Assembly (NCBI RefSeq): GCF_003002065.1
Contig: NZ_PVZG01000002.1
Coordinates: 248,001-312,000 of the forward strand
DNA length: 64,000 nucleotides
DNA from: Pseudosporangium ferrugineum
GTDB lineage: Bacteria; Actinomycetota; Actinomycetes; Mycobacteriales; Micromonosporaceae
Direction of reading: 5' to 3'
Under the pieces are notes generated by a model. It was not told the origin of the DNA. It searched no databases and saw nothing but the letters and a program-made list of their open reading frames with translations. Positions 19,699 through 28,695 of this stretch are shown piece after piece. The position numbers and the translations under genes were made by a program. The number at the start of each line of letters is the position of its first letter. Within the stretch, counting starts at the first letter, position 1.

Positions 19699-20943
19699 GT
19701 GTACGTGACGCTGCGGGACCGGCCGGGGGCCGACGCGGCGCCGGGGGCCGGGCGGGCGCTGCGCCGGGTCTCGTCGACGGTGGTGCTGCTCGGCGTGGTC
19801 AGCCTGCTGACCGACGTCTCGTCGGAGATGGTGGCCTCGGTGCTGCCGCTGTACCTCACCGCGGCGGTCGGCCTCAGCCCGGTCGCGTACGGCTTCCTCG
19901 ACGGCGTCTACCAGGGCGTCAGCGCCTTCGTCCGGATCGCCGGGGGCTACGCCGGGGACCGCGGCGGCCGGCCCAAGTGGGTGGCGGTGCTCGGTTACGG
20001 CGCGTCGGCGCTCAGCCGCATCGCCATGCTGCCCGCCGCGGGCTTCGCGGCCATCACGGGCGTGGTGACCGCCGACCGCCTCGGCAAGGGACTGCGGACG
20101 GCCCCCCGCGACGCCCTCATCGCCGAGGCCTCGGACCCCGCTGTGCTGGGCCGCTCCTTCGGCGTGCACCGCGCGCTCGACACCTGCGGCGCGGCGCTCG
20201 GGCCCCTGGTGGCCTTCGCGCTGCTCGCCTCCGTGCCGGGCAGCTACGACTCGATCTTCGTGGTGTCGTTCGCGTTCGCCGCGGTCGGCGTGGCCGTGCT
20301 GGTGCTCTTCGTGCCCAACCTGCGGACCACGGCGTCGTCGGCCCGGGTCGGGCTGCGCCGCGCGCTGCGGGACATCGGCGGCCGGTCGCTGCGCCGGCCG
20401 CTGCTCGCCGCCGGGATGCTGGGCCTGCTCACCGTCGGGGACGGCTTCCTCTACCTCTCGCTGCAGGATCGCGACGAGATCGCCGCCGGATACTTCCCGC
20501 TGCTGTACGTCGGCACCAACGTCGCGTACCTCGCCCTGGCCGTGCCGCTGGGCCGGCTCGCCGACCGGGTGGGCCGGGGGCGGGTGCTGGTGGCGGGCCA
20601 CGGCGCCCTGCTCGTCTGCTACCTGCTGGCCGCGTTGCCGGCCGGCGGGATCGGCCTGACCCTGGCGGTCCTGCTGCTGCTCGGCGTCTTCTACGCGGCG
20701 ACCGACGGGGTGCTGCCCGCCCTCGTCAGCCGGCTGGTGCCGGCCGAGACCCGGGGGAGCGGGATCGCGGCCGCGCAGACCGTCGTGGCGCTGGCCCGCT
20801 TCGCGTCCTCGGTGCTCTTCGGTCTGATGTGGACGGTGCAGGGACCGGCCCGCTCGCTGCTGCTGTTCGCGGCGCTGCTGGCCGTGGCGGTGCCGGTGGC
20901 GGCGTGGCTGCTGCGTGGCATCGGCCGGGCGGAGGCCGCGTGA
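19699..20943 (+). CDS. MFS transporter
   Basis: A 414-residue major facilitator with about 12 membrane helices. GTG at 19699; the purine-rich GGGAAGGTGGGG region upstream can serve as ribosome site. Loop 2-3 reads GGYAGDRGGRPKW, the conserved MFS motif A (G-x3-D-R-x-G-R-R/K), repeated as LADRVGRGRV in the second half. VLLGVVSLLTDVSSEMVASVLPLYL at the N-terminus resembles the YfcJ/drug-exporter-like group. Substrate unknown; it could export an intermediate or be unrelated to the polymer. Its end overlaps the next gene by GTGA, so the two form a pair. Confidence 0.85.
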   Translation: MYVTLRDRPGADAAPGAGRALRRVSSTVVLLGVVSLLTDVSSEMVASVLPLYLTAAVGLSPVAYGFLDGVYQGVSAFVRIAGGYAGDRGGRPKWVAVLGYGASALSRIAMLPAAGFAAITGVVTADRLGKGLRTAPRDALIAEASDPAVLGRSFGVHRALDTCGAALGPLVAFALLASVPGSYDSIFVVSFAFAAVGVAVLVLFVPNLRTTASSARVGLRRALRDIGGRSLRRPLLAAGMLGLLTVGDGFLYLSLQDRDEIAAGYFPLLYVGTNVAYLALAVPLGRLADRVGRGRVLVAGHGALLVCYLLAALPAGGIGLTLAVLLLLGVFYAATDGVLPALVSRLVPAETRGSGIAAAQTVVALARFASSVLFGLMWTVQGPARSLLLFAALLAVAVPVAAWLLRGIGRAEAA

Positions 20944-21962
20944 CGCTCCGGCTGCGCGTCGCCCTGCTGGTGGCGGTCCTGCTCGTCGCCGCGCTGGGCG
21001 CGGGCGGATATGTCTGGAAGGTGCGCCAGGACCAGGCCGAGGCCGTCGCCGCGGCCCCGGCGGTCGCGCAGGGCGGCGACCTCGCGGCGTTGCGCGCCGC
21101 GCCGCACCTGGTGTTCCGCAGCACCGCGCTGGGGGAGAACTACGGCCGGGTCGCCGTCGCGCCGCTGTCCGCGCCCGGCGGGCCCCGCGCGTTCGCCCCG
21201 GTGGCCTGCGAACGGGTGTACGCCACCGCCGAGGACGCGATCTGCCTCTCCGCGGACCGGGGGCTGGTCACCACGTACCAGGCCCAGCTGCTCGACGCCG
21301 CCTGGGCCCCGGTGCGGGATCTGCCCCTGACCGGCGCTCCGAGCCGCGCCCGGCTGTCCCGCGACGGCTCGCTGGCGGCCACCACCACGTTCGTCTTCGG
21401 CGACTCGTACGCCAACCCCGGCCAGTTCTCCACCCGCACCGTGGTCACCCGCACCGACGGCGAGGTGGTCGGCGACATCGAGAAGTTCCGGCTGATCGTC
21501 GGCGGGAGGACGGTCACGGCGGCCGACCGGAACCTGTGGGGCGTCACGTTCGTCGACGACGACCGGTTCTACGCGACCGCCGCCTCCGGGGGCCGGACGT
21601 GGCTGGTGGCGGGGAGCCTGTCCGCGCGTACGGTCACCGCCCAGCGCACCGACGTGGAGTGCCCGTCGCTGTCGCCGGACGGCACCCGGGTGGCCTTCAA
21701 GAAGCACGGCGACCTGCCGGCGGGCAGGTGGCGCCTCGCCGTGTACGACCTGCGCACCCGGACCGAGACGCTGCTGGCCGAGACGCGCAGCGTCGACGAC
21801 CAGGTCGAGTGGCTCGACGACGGCACGGTGGTCTACGGGCTGCCCCGGGAGACCTCGGGCTCGGCGTCGAGCGACGTGTGGCGGGTGCCCGCGGACGGCA
21901 CCGGCAGGCCGGAGATCCTGATCCCGGACGCCTGGTCGCCGGCGGTCGTCCGCAACCCCTGA
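20940..21962 (+). CDS. Secreted or membrane-anchored beta-propeller-like protein
   Basis: A 340-residue protein with an N-terminal signal anchor (LRVALLVAVLLVAALGAGGYVW, split here by the charged start) followed by a beta-rich extracytoplasmic domain. Repeats such as RLSRDGSLAATTTF, CPSLSPDGTRVAFKKHG and VEWLDDGTVVYGL are TolB/WD40-like propeller blades. Two cysteines near the middle may pair. There is no catalytic motif, so a binding or scaffold role outside the cell is likely. It starts inside the stop of the MFS gene and ends at a convergent terminator. Function unknown. Confidence 0.7.
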   Translation: MTLRLRVALLVAVLLVAALGAGGYVWKVRQDQAEAVAAAPAVAQGGDLAALRAAPHLVFRSTALGENYGRVAVAPLSAPGGPRAFAPVACERVYATAEDAICLSADRGLVTTYQAQLLDAAWAPVRDLPLTGAPSRARLSRDGSLAATTTFVFGDSYANPGQFSTRTVVTRTDGEVVGDIEKFRLIVGGRTVTAADRNLWGVTFVDDDRFYATAASGGRTWLVAGSLSARTVTAQRTDVECPSLSPDGTRVAFKKHGDLPAGRWRLAVYDLRTRTETLLAETRSVDDQVEWLDDGTVVYGLPRETSGSASSDVWRVPADGTGRPEILIPDAWSPAVVRNP

Positions 21963-21977
21963 TCCGGGGCGGTCGGG

Positions 21978-22031
21978 CCGGGCCCTCGAGCCCGGGGCCG
22001 TCCTGGCGGGACCGCCTCTCCCGGGGCGGTC
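21978..22031. terminator. Convergent terminator hairpins
   Basis: Two GC-rich hairpins lie between convergent genes. CCGGGC (21978-21983) pairs with GCCCGG (21990-21995) across a six-base loop. GACCGCC (22010-22016) pairs with GGCGGTC (22025-22031), the latter overlapping the stop of the minus-strand flippase gene. No T-tract is present, as is common in high-GC actinobacteria. Placement between two converging stops supports a bidirectional terminator. Confidence 0.65.
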
Positions 22032-23505
22032 AGGCCGGGACCGGCTCCGCCGGGCCGGGTGCGGCCGGGGCGGTGCGCAGCTCCCGCAGCTCGCCCCGCA
22101 GGCGGTAGCCGAGCGCGGCCAGCGCCCCCGCTCCGGCGACCGCGCCGACGGCCAGCACCACCGGATCCGGCGGGCCGAGCAGGACCGCGGCCACGCATAC
22201 CGCGGCGGCGACCGCGGCGCCGGCCACCGGCAGCGCCAGCCGGGCGCCGAGCCGGGCCGGTGGGACGCCGGCGCGGCGCAGCTCCCACAGGTAGATCGGC
22301 AGGACCACGAGGCCCGCCACGGCGAGCTGCGCGGCGCCGGCCCCGGCCAGCCCCGCGGTGGTGGCGCCGGCGTACAGGGCCGGGATCAGCGCGAGGAGCC
22401 AGACGACCTGGACGGTGAAGACGACGCGGGTGTCGGCCAGCACGACGAAGTAGTCGTACACGAGCTCGAAGAGGATCCGCAGCGCGGCCAGCAGCACGAG
22501 CCACACCAGCACCGTCGCGGCCGGCTGCCAGACGGCGCCGTACACGAGCCGGATCAGGGGTGTCGCGACGCCGGCCAGGACGGCGCAGGCCGGCAGGGTG
22601 ATGGCGGCCAGCAGCCCGGCGGTGGACAGGAAGGTGCGCCGCATCGCCCGCGGGTCGCCCTGCAGGCGGGCCAGGGCGGCCGGGGCGACCGCGCGCACGG
22701 GCTGGGAGAACACGCTGACCGGCCAGTTCGACAGGTTCGCGGCGAGCACGTAGTAGCCGAGCGGCACCGGGCCGAGCAGCGCGCCGACCAGGACCCGGTC
22801 GACGTTGGCGACGGCGAAGACCACGATGCTGGAACCGGCCAGCGGCAGGCCGAACTTCAGCAGTGCCCGGGCCTGCCGGCGGTCGAAGCCGAAGCGCAGG
22901 CCCTGCGGGGCGTACCGGAAGAAGAGCACCGCCCCGGCCGCCGCGCCGGTGAGCTGGCCGACCGCCAGGCTCATCGCGCCCATTCCGGAGAGCGCGCAGG
23001 CGATCGACGTCAGCGCGCTGCCCCAGTTGGTCACGAGGTCGGCGACCGTCTTGCGGTCCTGCCGGAACTCCCGCTGGAGCAGCGCGACGGGGGTGGCGAC
23101 GAGGCCGCTGATCACGACGCTGAGCGCGAGGACGCGGACCAGCGGCGCGGCGCGCGGATCGCCCATGGCGGTGGCGAAGGCCGGGGCGCCCGCGAAACAC
23201 CCGGCGTAGACGAGCAGGCTGGTGCCGGCGGAGATGGTGGCCACGGTCGGCGCGATCTCGCGCGGGTCGCCCGGCCACCGGACGATCGCGAGGCTTACGC
23301 CCAGCTCGTTGAAGCTGAGCACGGCCAGCAGCGCCACCATCGCGACGGCGAACGTGCCGAACTCGGCCGGGCCGAGCAGCCGGGCGAGGGCGATGCCGAT
23401 GGCGAGGGTGCTGAGCTTGCCGATCGCGGTGCTGGCGAAGCTCCAGCCGACGGCGCGGCCCGCCTTGGCGATCAGCGGGGCGTCCTCCCGGATCCCGAGC
23501 CTCAC
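22030..23505 (-). CDS. Polysaccharide flippase (Wzx-like, MOP superfamily)
   Basis: A 491-residue integral membrane protein with about 12-14 helices. Start GTG at 23505, overlapping the preceding glycosyltransferase stop by four bases. The N-terminus VGWSFASTAIGKLSTLAIGIALARLLGPAEFGTFAVAM is typical of Wzx/RfbX/TuaB flippases. The repeat of this layout in the second half (LLKFGLPLAGSSIVVFAVANVDRVLVGALLGPVPLGYYVLA) shows the two-bundle MOP architecture. It should move the undecaprenyl-diphosphate-linked repeat unit to the outer face of the membrane, working with the polymerase at 28696. Confidence 0.88.
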   Translation of the reverse strand: MRLGIREDAPLIAKAGRAVGWSFASTAIGKLSTLAIGIALARLLGPAEFGTFAVAMVALLAVLSFNELGVSLAIVRWPGDPREIAPTVATISAGTSLLVYAGCFAGAPAFATAMGDPRAAPLVRVLALSVVISGLVATPVALLQREFRQDRKTVADLVTNWGSALTSIACALSGMGAMSLAVGQLTGAAAGAVLFFRYAPQGLRFGFDRRQARALLKFGLPLAGSSIVVFAVANVDRVLVGALLGPVPLGYYVLAANLSNWPVSVFSQPVRAVAPAALARLQGDPRAMRRTFLSTAGLLAAITLPACAVLAGVATPLIRLVYGAVWQPAATVLVWLVLLAALRILFELVYDYFVVLADTRVVFTVQVVWLLALIPALYAGATTAGLAGAGAAQLAVAGLVVLPIYLWELRRAGVPPARLGARLALPVAGAAVAAAVCVAAVLLGPPDPVVLAVGAVAGAGALAALGYRLRGELRELRTAPAAPGPAEPVPA

Positions 23506-24725
23506 CCGCCGGCCCTTCGCAGGCGCTGGCGCAGGGCGGGCGGCATCAGGTCGGCGGAGGCCTTGTGGGCGGCGACGCGGCCGGCCTCGGCCAGCGTGGC
23601 CCGCCGGTCCGCCGGGGCGGCCAGGGCCCGCGCGTAGACCTCGCTCAGCGAGTCGGTGGCCGCCTTCAGGCTGAACCGCTCCACGACCGTGCGGCGCGAC
23701 CACTCGCCGAGCCGCTCCCGGCGGGCCGGGTCGGTGCTGAGCGCCCGGATCTGCGCGGCCAGCGGGGCCGGCGACAGCTCCCCGGTGCCGGTGCCGAAGA
23801 AGCCGGCGTGCAGGAAGTAGCCGAGCTCCTCCGGGGTGCACGGGCGGGAGAACCCCTCGACGCCCAGCACCACCAGCGGGGTGCCGAACGCCATCGCCCG
23901 CAGCGCGGATCCGCCCATGCCCAGCGCGATGTCCGTGGCCGCGTACGCGGGACGCGGATCCTCCAGCGATCCGGTGAGCACCACCGCCGGCCGCCCGAGC
24001 GCCGCGTTGACCTCGCCGGCGCGGGCCCGCAGAGCCGCGTACGAGGGCCCGTCGCCGACCACCACCAGCCGCAGCCGGTCGTCGCCCAGCAGCGGCAGCG
24101 CGGCCATCGCCCGCTCGATGCCCTCCGCCTTCATCTCCGGCTCGAGCCGCGACACCACGCACAGCATCAGCTCGTCGTCGCCGATGCCGTACGCCGCCCG
24201 GAACGCCCGCCCGTCCACCACCGCCGCGTCGTCCGAGTCGGTGTCGACCGGCGGCTCGACGAGGTGGGCGGACATCCCGTACCCGCGGGCCTGCTCGGTC
24301 AGCTCGCGGGTGCCCAGCACCAGCTCCGGGCGGCGGGGCAGCCAGCGCGGTACCGCCATCCCGTAGATGGTCGTCACGAACGGCAGCCCCAGCCTCAGGT
24401 GCGGGCCGTAGAACGCGTCCAGGGCCATCGGGAACTCGTACACGTGCACGAGGTCCGCCCGGTGCTCCCGGGCCGCCTCGGTGAGCGCCCGGGCCACGCC
24501 CCGGCGGGCCGGCAGCACGCGCCGCCCGCGGGTGGCGCGGTGCCGGACCAGCGTCACCGGGAAACCCGCCGAGCGGGCCAGGTCCGCGACCGGGCCGGGC
24601 GTGCCGCCGTGCATGCCGAACACGGCGACGTCGTGGCCGTGGGCGCGCATGGCGGTCGCCAGGTCGAGCGCGTTGAGCTGGCTCCCACCCAGTTCCAGGT
24701 GGTGCAGGCCGACGAGCAGGCGCAA
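23502..24725 (-). CDS. Family 4 glycosyltransferase
   Basis: A 407-residue GT-B transferase. The best start is TTG at 24725, with GAGAGGA eight bases upstream; no ATG or GTG with a ribosome site is near. LHHLELGGSQLNALDLATAMRAHGH is the acceptor-side glycine loop; CVVSRLEPEMKAEGIERAMAAL and VVVGDGPSYAALRA are the donor-domain motifs, and ALGMGGSALRAMAFGTPLVVLG stands where the E-x7-E element normally is, without the first glutamate. This change may affect retaining catalysis. It is translationally coupled to the flippase gene downstream. Confidence 0.83.
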   Translation of the reverse strand: MRLLVGLHHLELGGSQLNALDLATAMRAHGHDVAVFGMHGGTPGPVADLARSAGFPVTLVRHRATRGRRVLPARRGVARALTEAAREHRADLVHVYEFPMALDAFYGPHLRLGLPFVTTIYGMAVPRWLPRRPELVLGTRELTEQARGYGMSAHLVEPPVDTDSDDAAVVDGRAFRAAYGIGDDELMLCVVSRLEPEMKAEGIERAMAALPLLGDDRLRLVVVGDGPSYAALRARAGEVNAALGRPAVVLTGSLEDPRPAYAATDIALGMGGSALRAMAFGTPLVVLGVEGFSRPCTPEELGYFLHAGFFGTGTGELSPAPLAAQIRALSTDPARRERLGEWSRRTVVERFSLKAATDSLSEVYARALAAPADRRATLAEAGRVAAHKASADLMPPALRQRLRRAGG

Positions 24726-24761
24726 CGTCAGGTCCTCTCCTCGCGGGAACGGCGGGCCGGA

Positions 24762-27700
24762 TCAGGCGTCGGACTTGAAGATCACGTCCACCCAGTAGTT
24801 GTGCGCCGATCCCGAGCCGGGGAACGCGCCGCCGGCACCGTAAAGATACCGGGCCGCGTACGACGGCACGTGCAACGGCGGATTGTCGACACCTGACGCC
24901 CCGAAGGCGTTGCCGTCGACCGCGTAGTGCCCCGCCGTCGTGTGGTACGAGACGACGTACCACGTGTTCGGCGTGAGCGTCACCGGCGTGGAGAACAGCA
25001 TGTTCTGCCAGCCGGACGCGGTCTCACCGGAGAACGTGCCGGTGGCCACCTGCTGGCCGGCGTTCGTCCACAGTGTTCCGGTGTGCGTGCCGGTGTTGCC
25101 GGGGCCCTTGTAGAAGCGCACGCCCAGCGCCTTGCCCGCGACGTCGCTGCGGAACTGCAGCCCGACCTCCAGCGCGTCGCCGTCGTTCCAGCTGGCGTTG
25201 GCCGGTACGGCGTCGGTCGCGAAGACCGTCTGCGCGCCCTCCGGCAGCGGCGTCGGCGTGGTGGGCGTCGGGCTGGGGGTGGTGGGCGTCGGGGTCGGGT
25301 CGCCCCCGCCTCCCGGCACGAACAGCGCGTCGACCCAGTAGTTCGACGACTGGTACGAGTTCTGCGGGAACGCGTCGCTGCCGTACACGAACAGGCCGTT
25401 GACGCCCGACGGTGCGCTCAGCGGGCCGTTGCTGTACGCACTGTTGAAGAAGTTCGTCGTGATGGCGTACCGGCCGTTGGGCGCGAAGTAGGACACCACG
25501 TAGGTGGTGCCGCCGGTGACGGCCACCGGCGAGTCGAACAGCGCGGTCTGCCAGCCGACGGTCGCCGAGGACGGGAACGTCACCTTCCGCAGCTGGCTGC
25601 CCGTGGCGCTCCACAGCGTGCCGGTGTGGCTCCCGGAGTTGCCGGGACCCTGATAGAAGCGGATGCCGACGATCTCCCCGGACGAGGCGGGCACGAACTT
25701 GGTGCCCAGCGACACCGCCGACGAGTCGCTGGCCGCCGGCGTGGCCGGGGTCATCGTCGACGGGAACAGCCGGGCCACCGAGGCGTCGACGTCCGTGGTG
25801 AAGGACCAGGTGTACGTGACCGTGTTGCCCTGCTGGTCGGCGGCCTGCACGGTGGCGTCGTAGCCGGTGGCGGACGACAGCGCCGCGGTGGGCGTGAAGG
25901 TCGTCGTCCGGGTCGCGTCGTCGTACGCCTTCGACCCGGCGACCGTGGTGCCGTCGGCCTCCTTCAGCGTGAACTGCACCGAGGACGGGACGACGGACTT
26001 GGAGAACACCGCCGCGGGATTGACGGACGTCGCGATGCCGGACGCGTCCGCCGCCGGGGTGCTCGCCACGACCACCGGGGCGGAGTTGCCGGTGTCGACG
26101 AACAGCACGTCGACGTAGTAGTTGCTGTCCTGCCAGGTGCTGTTCGGGAAGCCGCCGCCGTCGGCGTAGACGCCGTTGCCGCCCGAGGCCGACGAGCGCG
26201 GGGCGACCAGCGGTCCGGACGTGATGCCCGCCGACGTGAAGGCGTACGGGTCGGCGGCGTAGTGCCCGTTCGGCGCGTAGTACGACGCCACGTACGTGGT
26301 GCCGGCCGCGACGGGCACGGCGTTCTGGAACGTGAGCGTCTGCCAGCCGGAGGCGGTCTCGTTGCGGAAGGTGCCGGTGGCGAGTTCGGTGCCCGCGGCG
26401 CTCCACAGCGTGCCGGTGTGCGTACCCGTGTTGCCGGTGCCCTTGTAGAACCGGATGCCCGAGATGTAGCCGCTGGTCTGGGGGATCACCTTCATGCCCA
26501 CCTCGACCGGCGACGAGTCGCTGACGTCGGGGTTCTCCGGCACCTTGCCGCCGAACACCGACACCTTGCCGGTGAGGGTGAGCGCGCGGGTGGCCGGGGT
26601 CTGCTGGATGTTGCCGTTGTCGTCGATCGCCCGGACGCGCACGGTCTGGCTGCCCAGGCCGGCCGCGAAGAAGCTGTACGTCCAGCTGGTCGTCCCGGTG
26701 GCCGGGTGCCAGGTGCTGCCGTCGGTCGAGACCTCCACGCCGGCCACGCGCCCGCCGGTGTCGCTCGCCGTGCCGGTCACCGTGACCGCCGCGCCGTTGG
26801 CCACCGTGGCCCCGGACGCCGGGCTGGTCACCGTTACCGTGGGCGCGGTGGTGTCGTTGGTGCCGGGCAGGACGCTCAGCGTGCTCATCACGGTCAGCGG
26901 GGTGACGCCCATGTCGGTGAGGAGGTTGACGGTGGCCTGCTGCATCGCCCGGTCGGGCGGCGACTGCACGCCGTCGTGCTCCTCGTCGAGGCCCCAGCCC
27001 CACTGGATGGTCCCGGCGCCGAAGACCAGGGCGCCGCTCGGTGCCCGGTACAGGGTCAGGCTGTGGGTGGTCGTGCCGGGCGTGACCAGGGTGCCGAAGT
27101 CGCGCAGGTACTCCGGCGTGCTGTGGGTCGTGGTGGACATCCGGATCAGGCCGGCCGGCCGGAACCCGTTGTCGATGTCCTCGTCGGACTCGTAGCCGAC
27201 CGTGTTCGGCGCCAGCGTGGCGGTCTGATCGGTGCCCAGGCCCGCCACCGACGTGCCCCGCCAGAAGCGGAGCTTGCCCTGGGCCGCCGGCACCTGGAGC
27301 GCGAAGCTGGCGTTGTTGGACTGGAACATGGTGCCGGTCAGCCCGTTCTCCGGCTTCCCGCCGTTGGACGGCGGGCTGAACCGCGGATCGCGCCAGGTGC
27401 CGGTCCACTCGCCGGACGGGTCGATCTTGTCGTTGGCCCAGGTCTCCTTGTAGCAGACCAGGGTGCGCGAGGCGGTGCCGCTGCCGTCGACGCTGTTCTC
27501 CCAGCGGGTCTTCCAGTACACCTCGTTGCCGCTGAAGAAGGCCAGGTGCACGCCGGCGTCACGGGCCGCCTCGACGTTGGCCCGCTGCGTGCCGGACCAG
27601 TACTCGTCGTGGCCGACGGAGAGGAAGACCTGGTGGTTGCGGATCAGCGCCCCCCGCCGGTCGGAGTCCACCCCGGTGGTGTACGAGACGTCGTAACCGT

Positions 27701-28460
27701 TCTGCTCGAGGAAACGAATGGTGGGGTATTCGTTGCTGAAGAGGAAATCGCGTGCGGTTACGCCGCCCCGGGTGGCAAAGGGACGGTTGTAGCTGATTTT
27801 GTACGCCCGGCCGTTGTCGCCGCCGGTGTAGAAGTCCGATCCGCCGTAGTCGTTGTACGCCTGCCACGTCGTGTCGGAAGTCTGGAAGAAAAGGGCGGAA
27901 TGGCTCGCGTCATTGCGCACGATGAACGGTATGTGGCTGCCGTCGCCGGCACCGGGGCGCTGCAACCTGGCGATGTAGACGCCGGAGACCGCGTTGGCCG
28001 GCACGGTCCAGCTCGCCGAGACGCCCCAGGTGCCGCAGTCGTAGATCTCGGTGGTCGCGCTGGTCACGCAGGCCGGCTGGATCTGGGGCAGGGTGGCGGA
28101 CGGGGTGACCGTGTCGATCTGCCGGGCGCCGTCGCCGTCGTACCAGCCGAGGCGGTAGATCGTGATGCTGTAGTTCGCCGCCGTGGTCTTGATTTTGAAG
28201 CGGACCTGCTGGCCGACGTTGGTGCTGATGTCGGTGGCGAAGCCCTGGATGGCCGGGTCGCCCACCCCGTCGACATCCCAGACATCGCGGCTCGTTCCGG
28301 GCTTGCTGTTCTCGCAGACGATGGCGTTGCTGGAGGCCCCGCACGGGTCGACGGCCGCCGACGCGGAGGTGCTCACCACGAGCGCCCCGGCGGACGCCAG
28401 CACGAGCGTGAGGGCCGCGCCCAGGGCCGCCCGGAATCTTCTCGGCCGAATCAACGGCAC
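24762..28460 (-). CDS. Large secreted protein: dimethylformamidase-beta-like head, Ig domains and three DUF4082 modules
   Basis: About 1232 residues with a Sec signal ending in STSASA near residue 36. GTG at 28460 has AGGG five bases upstream; an ATG at 28496 is the alternative. Residues about 40-530 resemble the large-subunit-like domain of N,N-dimethylformamidase (GWYDGDGARQ, VGHDEYWSGTQR, FFSGNEVYWKTRWE). A bacterial Ig-like domain (538-628) follows, then DUF4082 (about 630-788), a Big_5-like Ig domain (791-887), a second DUF4082 (about 892-1045), a PTPTPTTPSPTPTTPTP linker, and a third DUF4082 (about 1076-1232). Each DUF4082 has the frame GIRFYKGxGNTGTHTGTLW. It is probably cell-surface or matrix-bound; the enzyme activity, if any, is unknown. 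Encoded inside the polymer locus beside a glycosyltransferase. Confidence 0.83.
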   Translation of the reverse strand: MPLIRPRRFRAALGAALTLVLASAGALVVSTSASAAVDPCGASSNAIVCENSKPGTSRDVWDVDGVGDPAIQGFATDISTNVGQQVRFKIKTTAANYSITIYRLGWYDGDGARQIDTVTPSATLPQIQPACVTSATTEIYDCGTWGVSASWTVPANAVSGVYIARLQRPGAGDGSHIPFIVRNDASHSALFFQTSDTTWQAYNDYGGSDFYTGGDNGRAYKISYNRPFATRGGVTARDFLFSNEYPTIRFLEQNGYDVSYTTGVDSDRRGALIRNHQVFLSVGHDEYWSGTQRANVEAARDAGVHLAFFSGNEVYWKTRWENSVDGSGTASRTLVCYKETWANDKIDPSGEWTGTWRDPRFSPPSNGGKPENGLTGTMFQSNNASFALQVPAAQGKLRFWRGTSVAGLGTDQTATLAPNTVGYESDEDIDNGFRPAGLIRMSTTTHSTPEYLRDFGTLVTPGTTTHSLTLYRAPSGALVFGAGTIQWGWGLDEEHDGVQSPPDRAMQQATVNLLTDMGVTPLTVMSTLSVLPGTNDTTAPTVTVTSPASGATVANGAAVTVTGTASDTGGRVAGVEVSTDGSTWHPATGTTSWTYSFFAAGLGSQTVRVRAIDDNGNIQQTPATRALTLTGKVSVFGGKVPENPDVSDSSPVEVGMKVIPQTSGYISGIRFYKGTGNTGTHTGTLWSAAGTELATGTFRNETASGWQTLTFQNAVPVAAGTTYVASYYAPNGHYAADPYAFTSAGITSGPLVAPRSSASGGNGVYADGGGFPNSTWQDSNYYVDVLFVDTGNSAPVVVASTPAADASGIATSVNPAAVFSKSVVPSSVQFTLKEADGTTVAGSKAYDDATRTTTFTPTAALSSATGYDATVQAADQQGNTVTYTWSFTTDVDASVARLFPSTMTPATPAASDSSAVSLGTKFVPASSGEIVGIRFYQGPGNSGSHTGTLWSATGSQLRKVTFPSSATVGWQTALFDSPVAVTGGTTYVVSYFAPNGRYAITTNFFNSAYSNGPLSAPSGVNGLFVYGSDAFPQNSYQSSNYWVDALFVPGGGGDPTPTPTTPSPTPTTPTPLPEGAQTVFATDAVPANASWNDGDALEVGLQFRSDVAGKALGVRFYKGPGNTGTHTGTLWTNAGQQVATGTFSGETASGWQNMLFSTPVTLTPNTWYVVSYHTTAGHYAVDGNAFGASGVDNPPLHVPSYAARYLYGAGGAFPGSGSAHNYWVDVIFKSDA

Positions 28461-28695
28461 CTCTACCCTGTCGCCGCCCACGGCCGTCCTCCGCATTCCA
28501 CTGTGTAGAGCCGGTACCCCTCCAGGCTCGACGGAACGGTATCGAGCATTCGGCGTGACACCTATAACTCGATGATGTCGATTCGAGCGCGGTAAGGACG
28601 AAACAGCGGTCATCCTTAGGTACAGGTGTGGTGTCCGAGGTGCTCGTATTCAATCGGATTACCGACACTGACGGGCTTTTGCCCGCGATCGCGGT

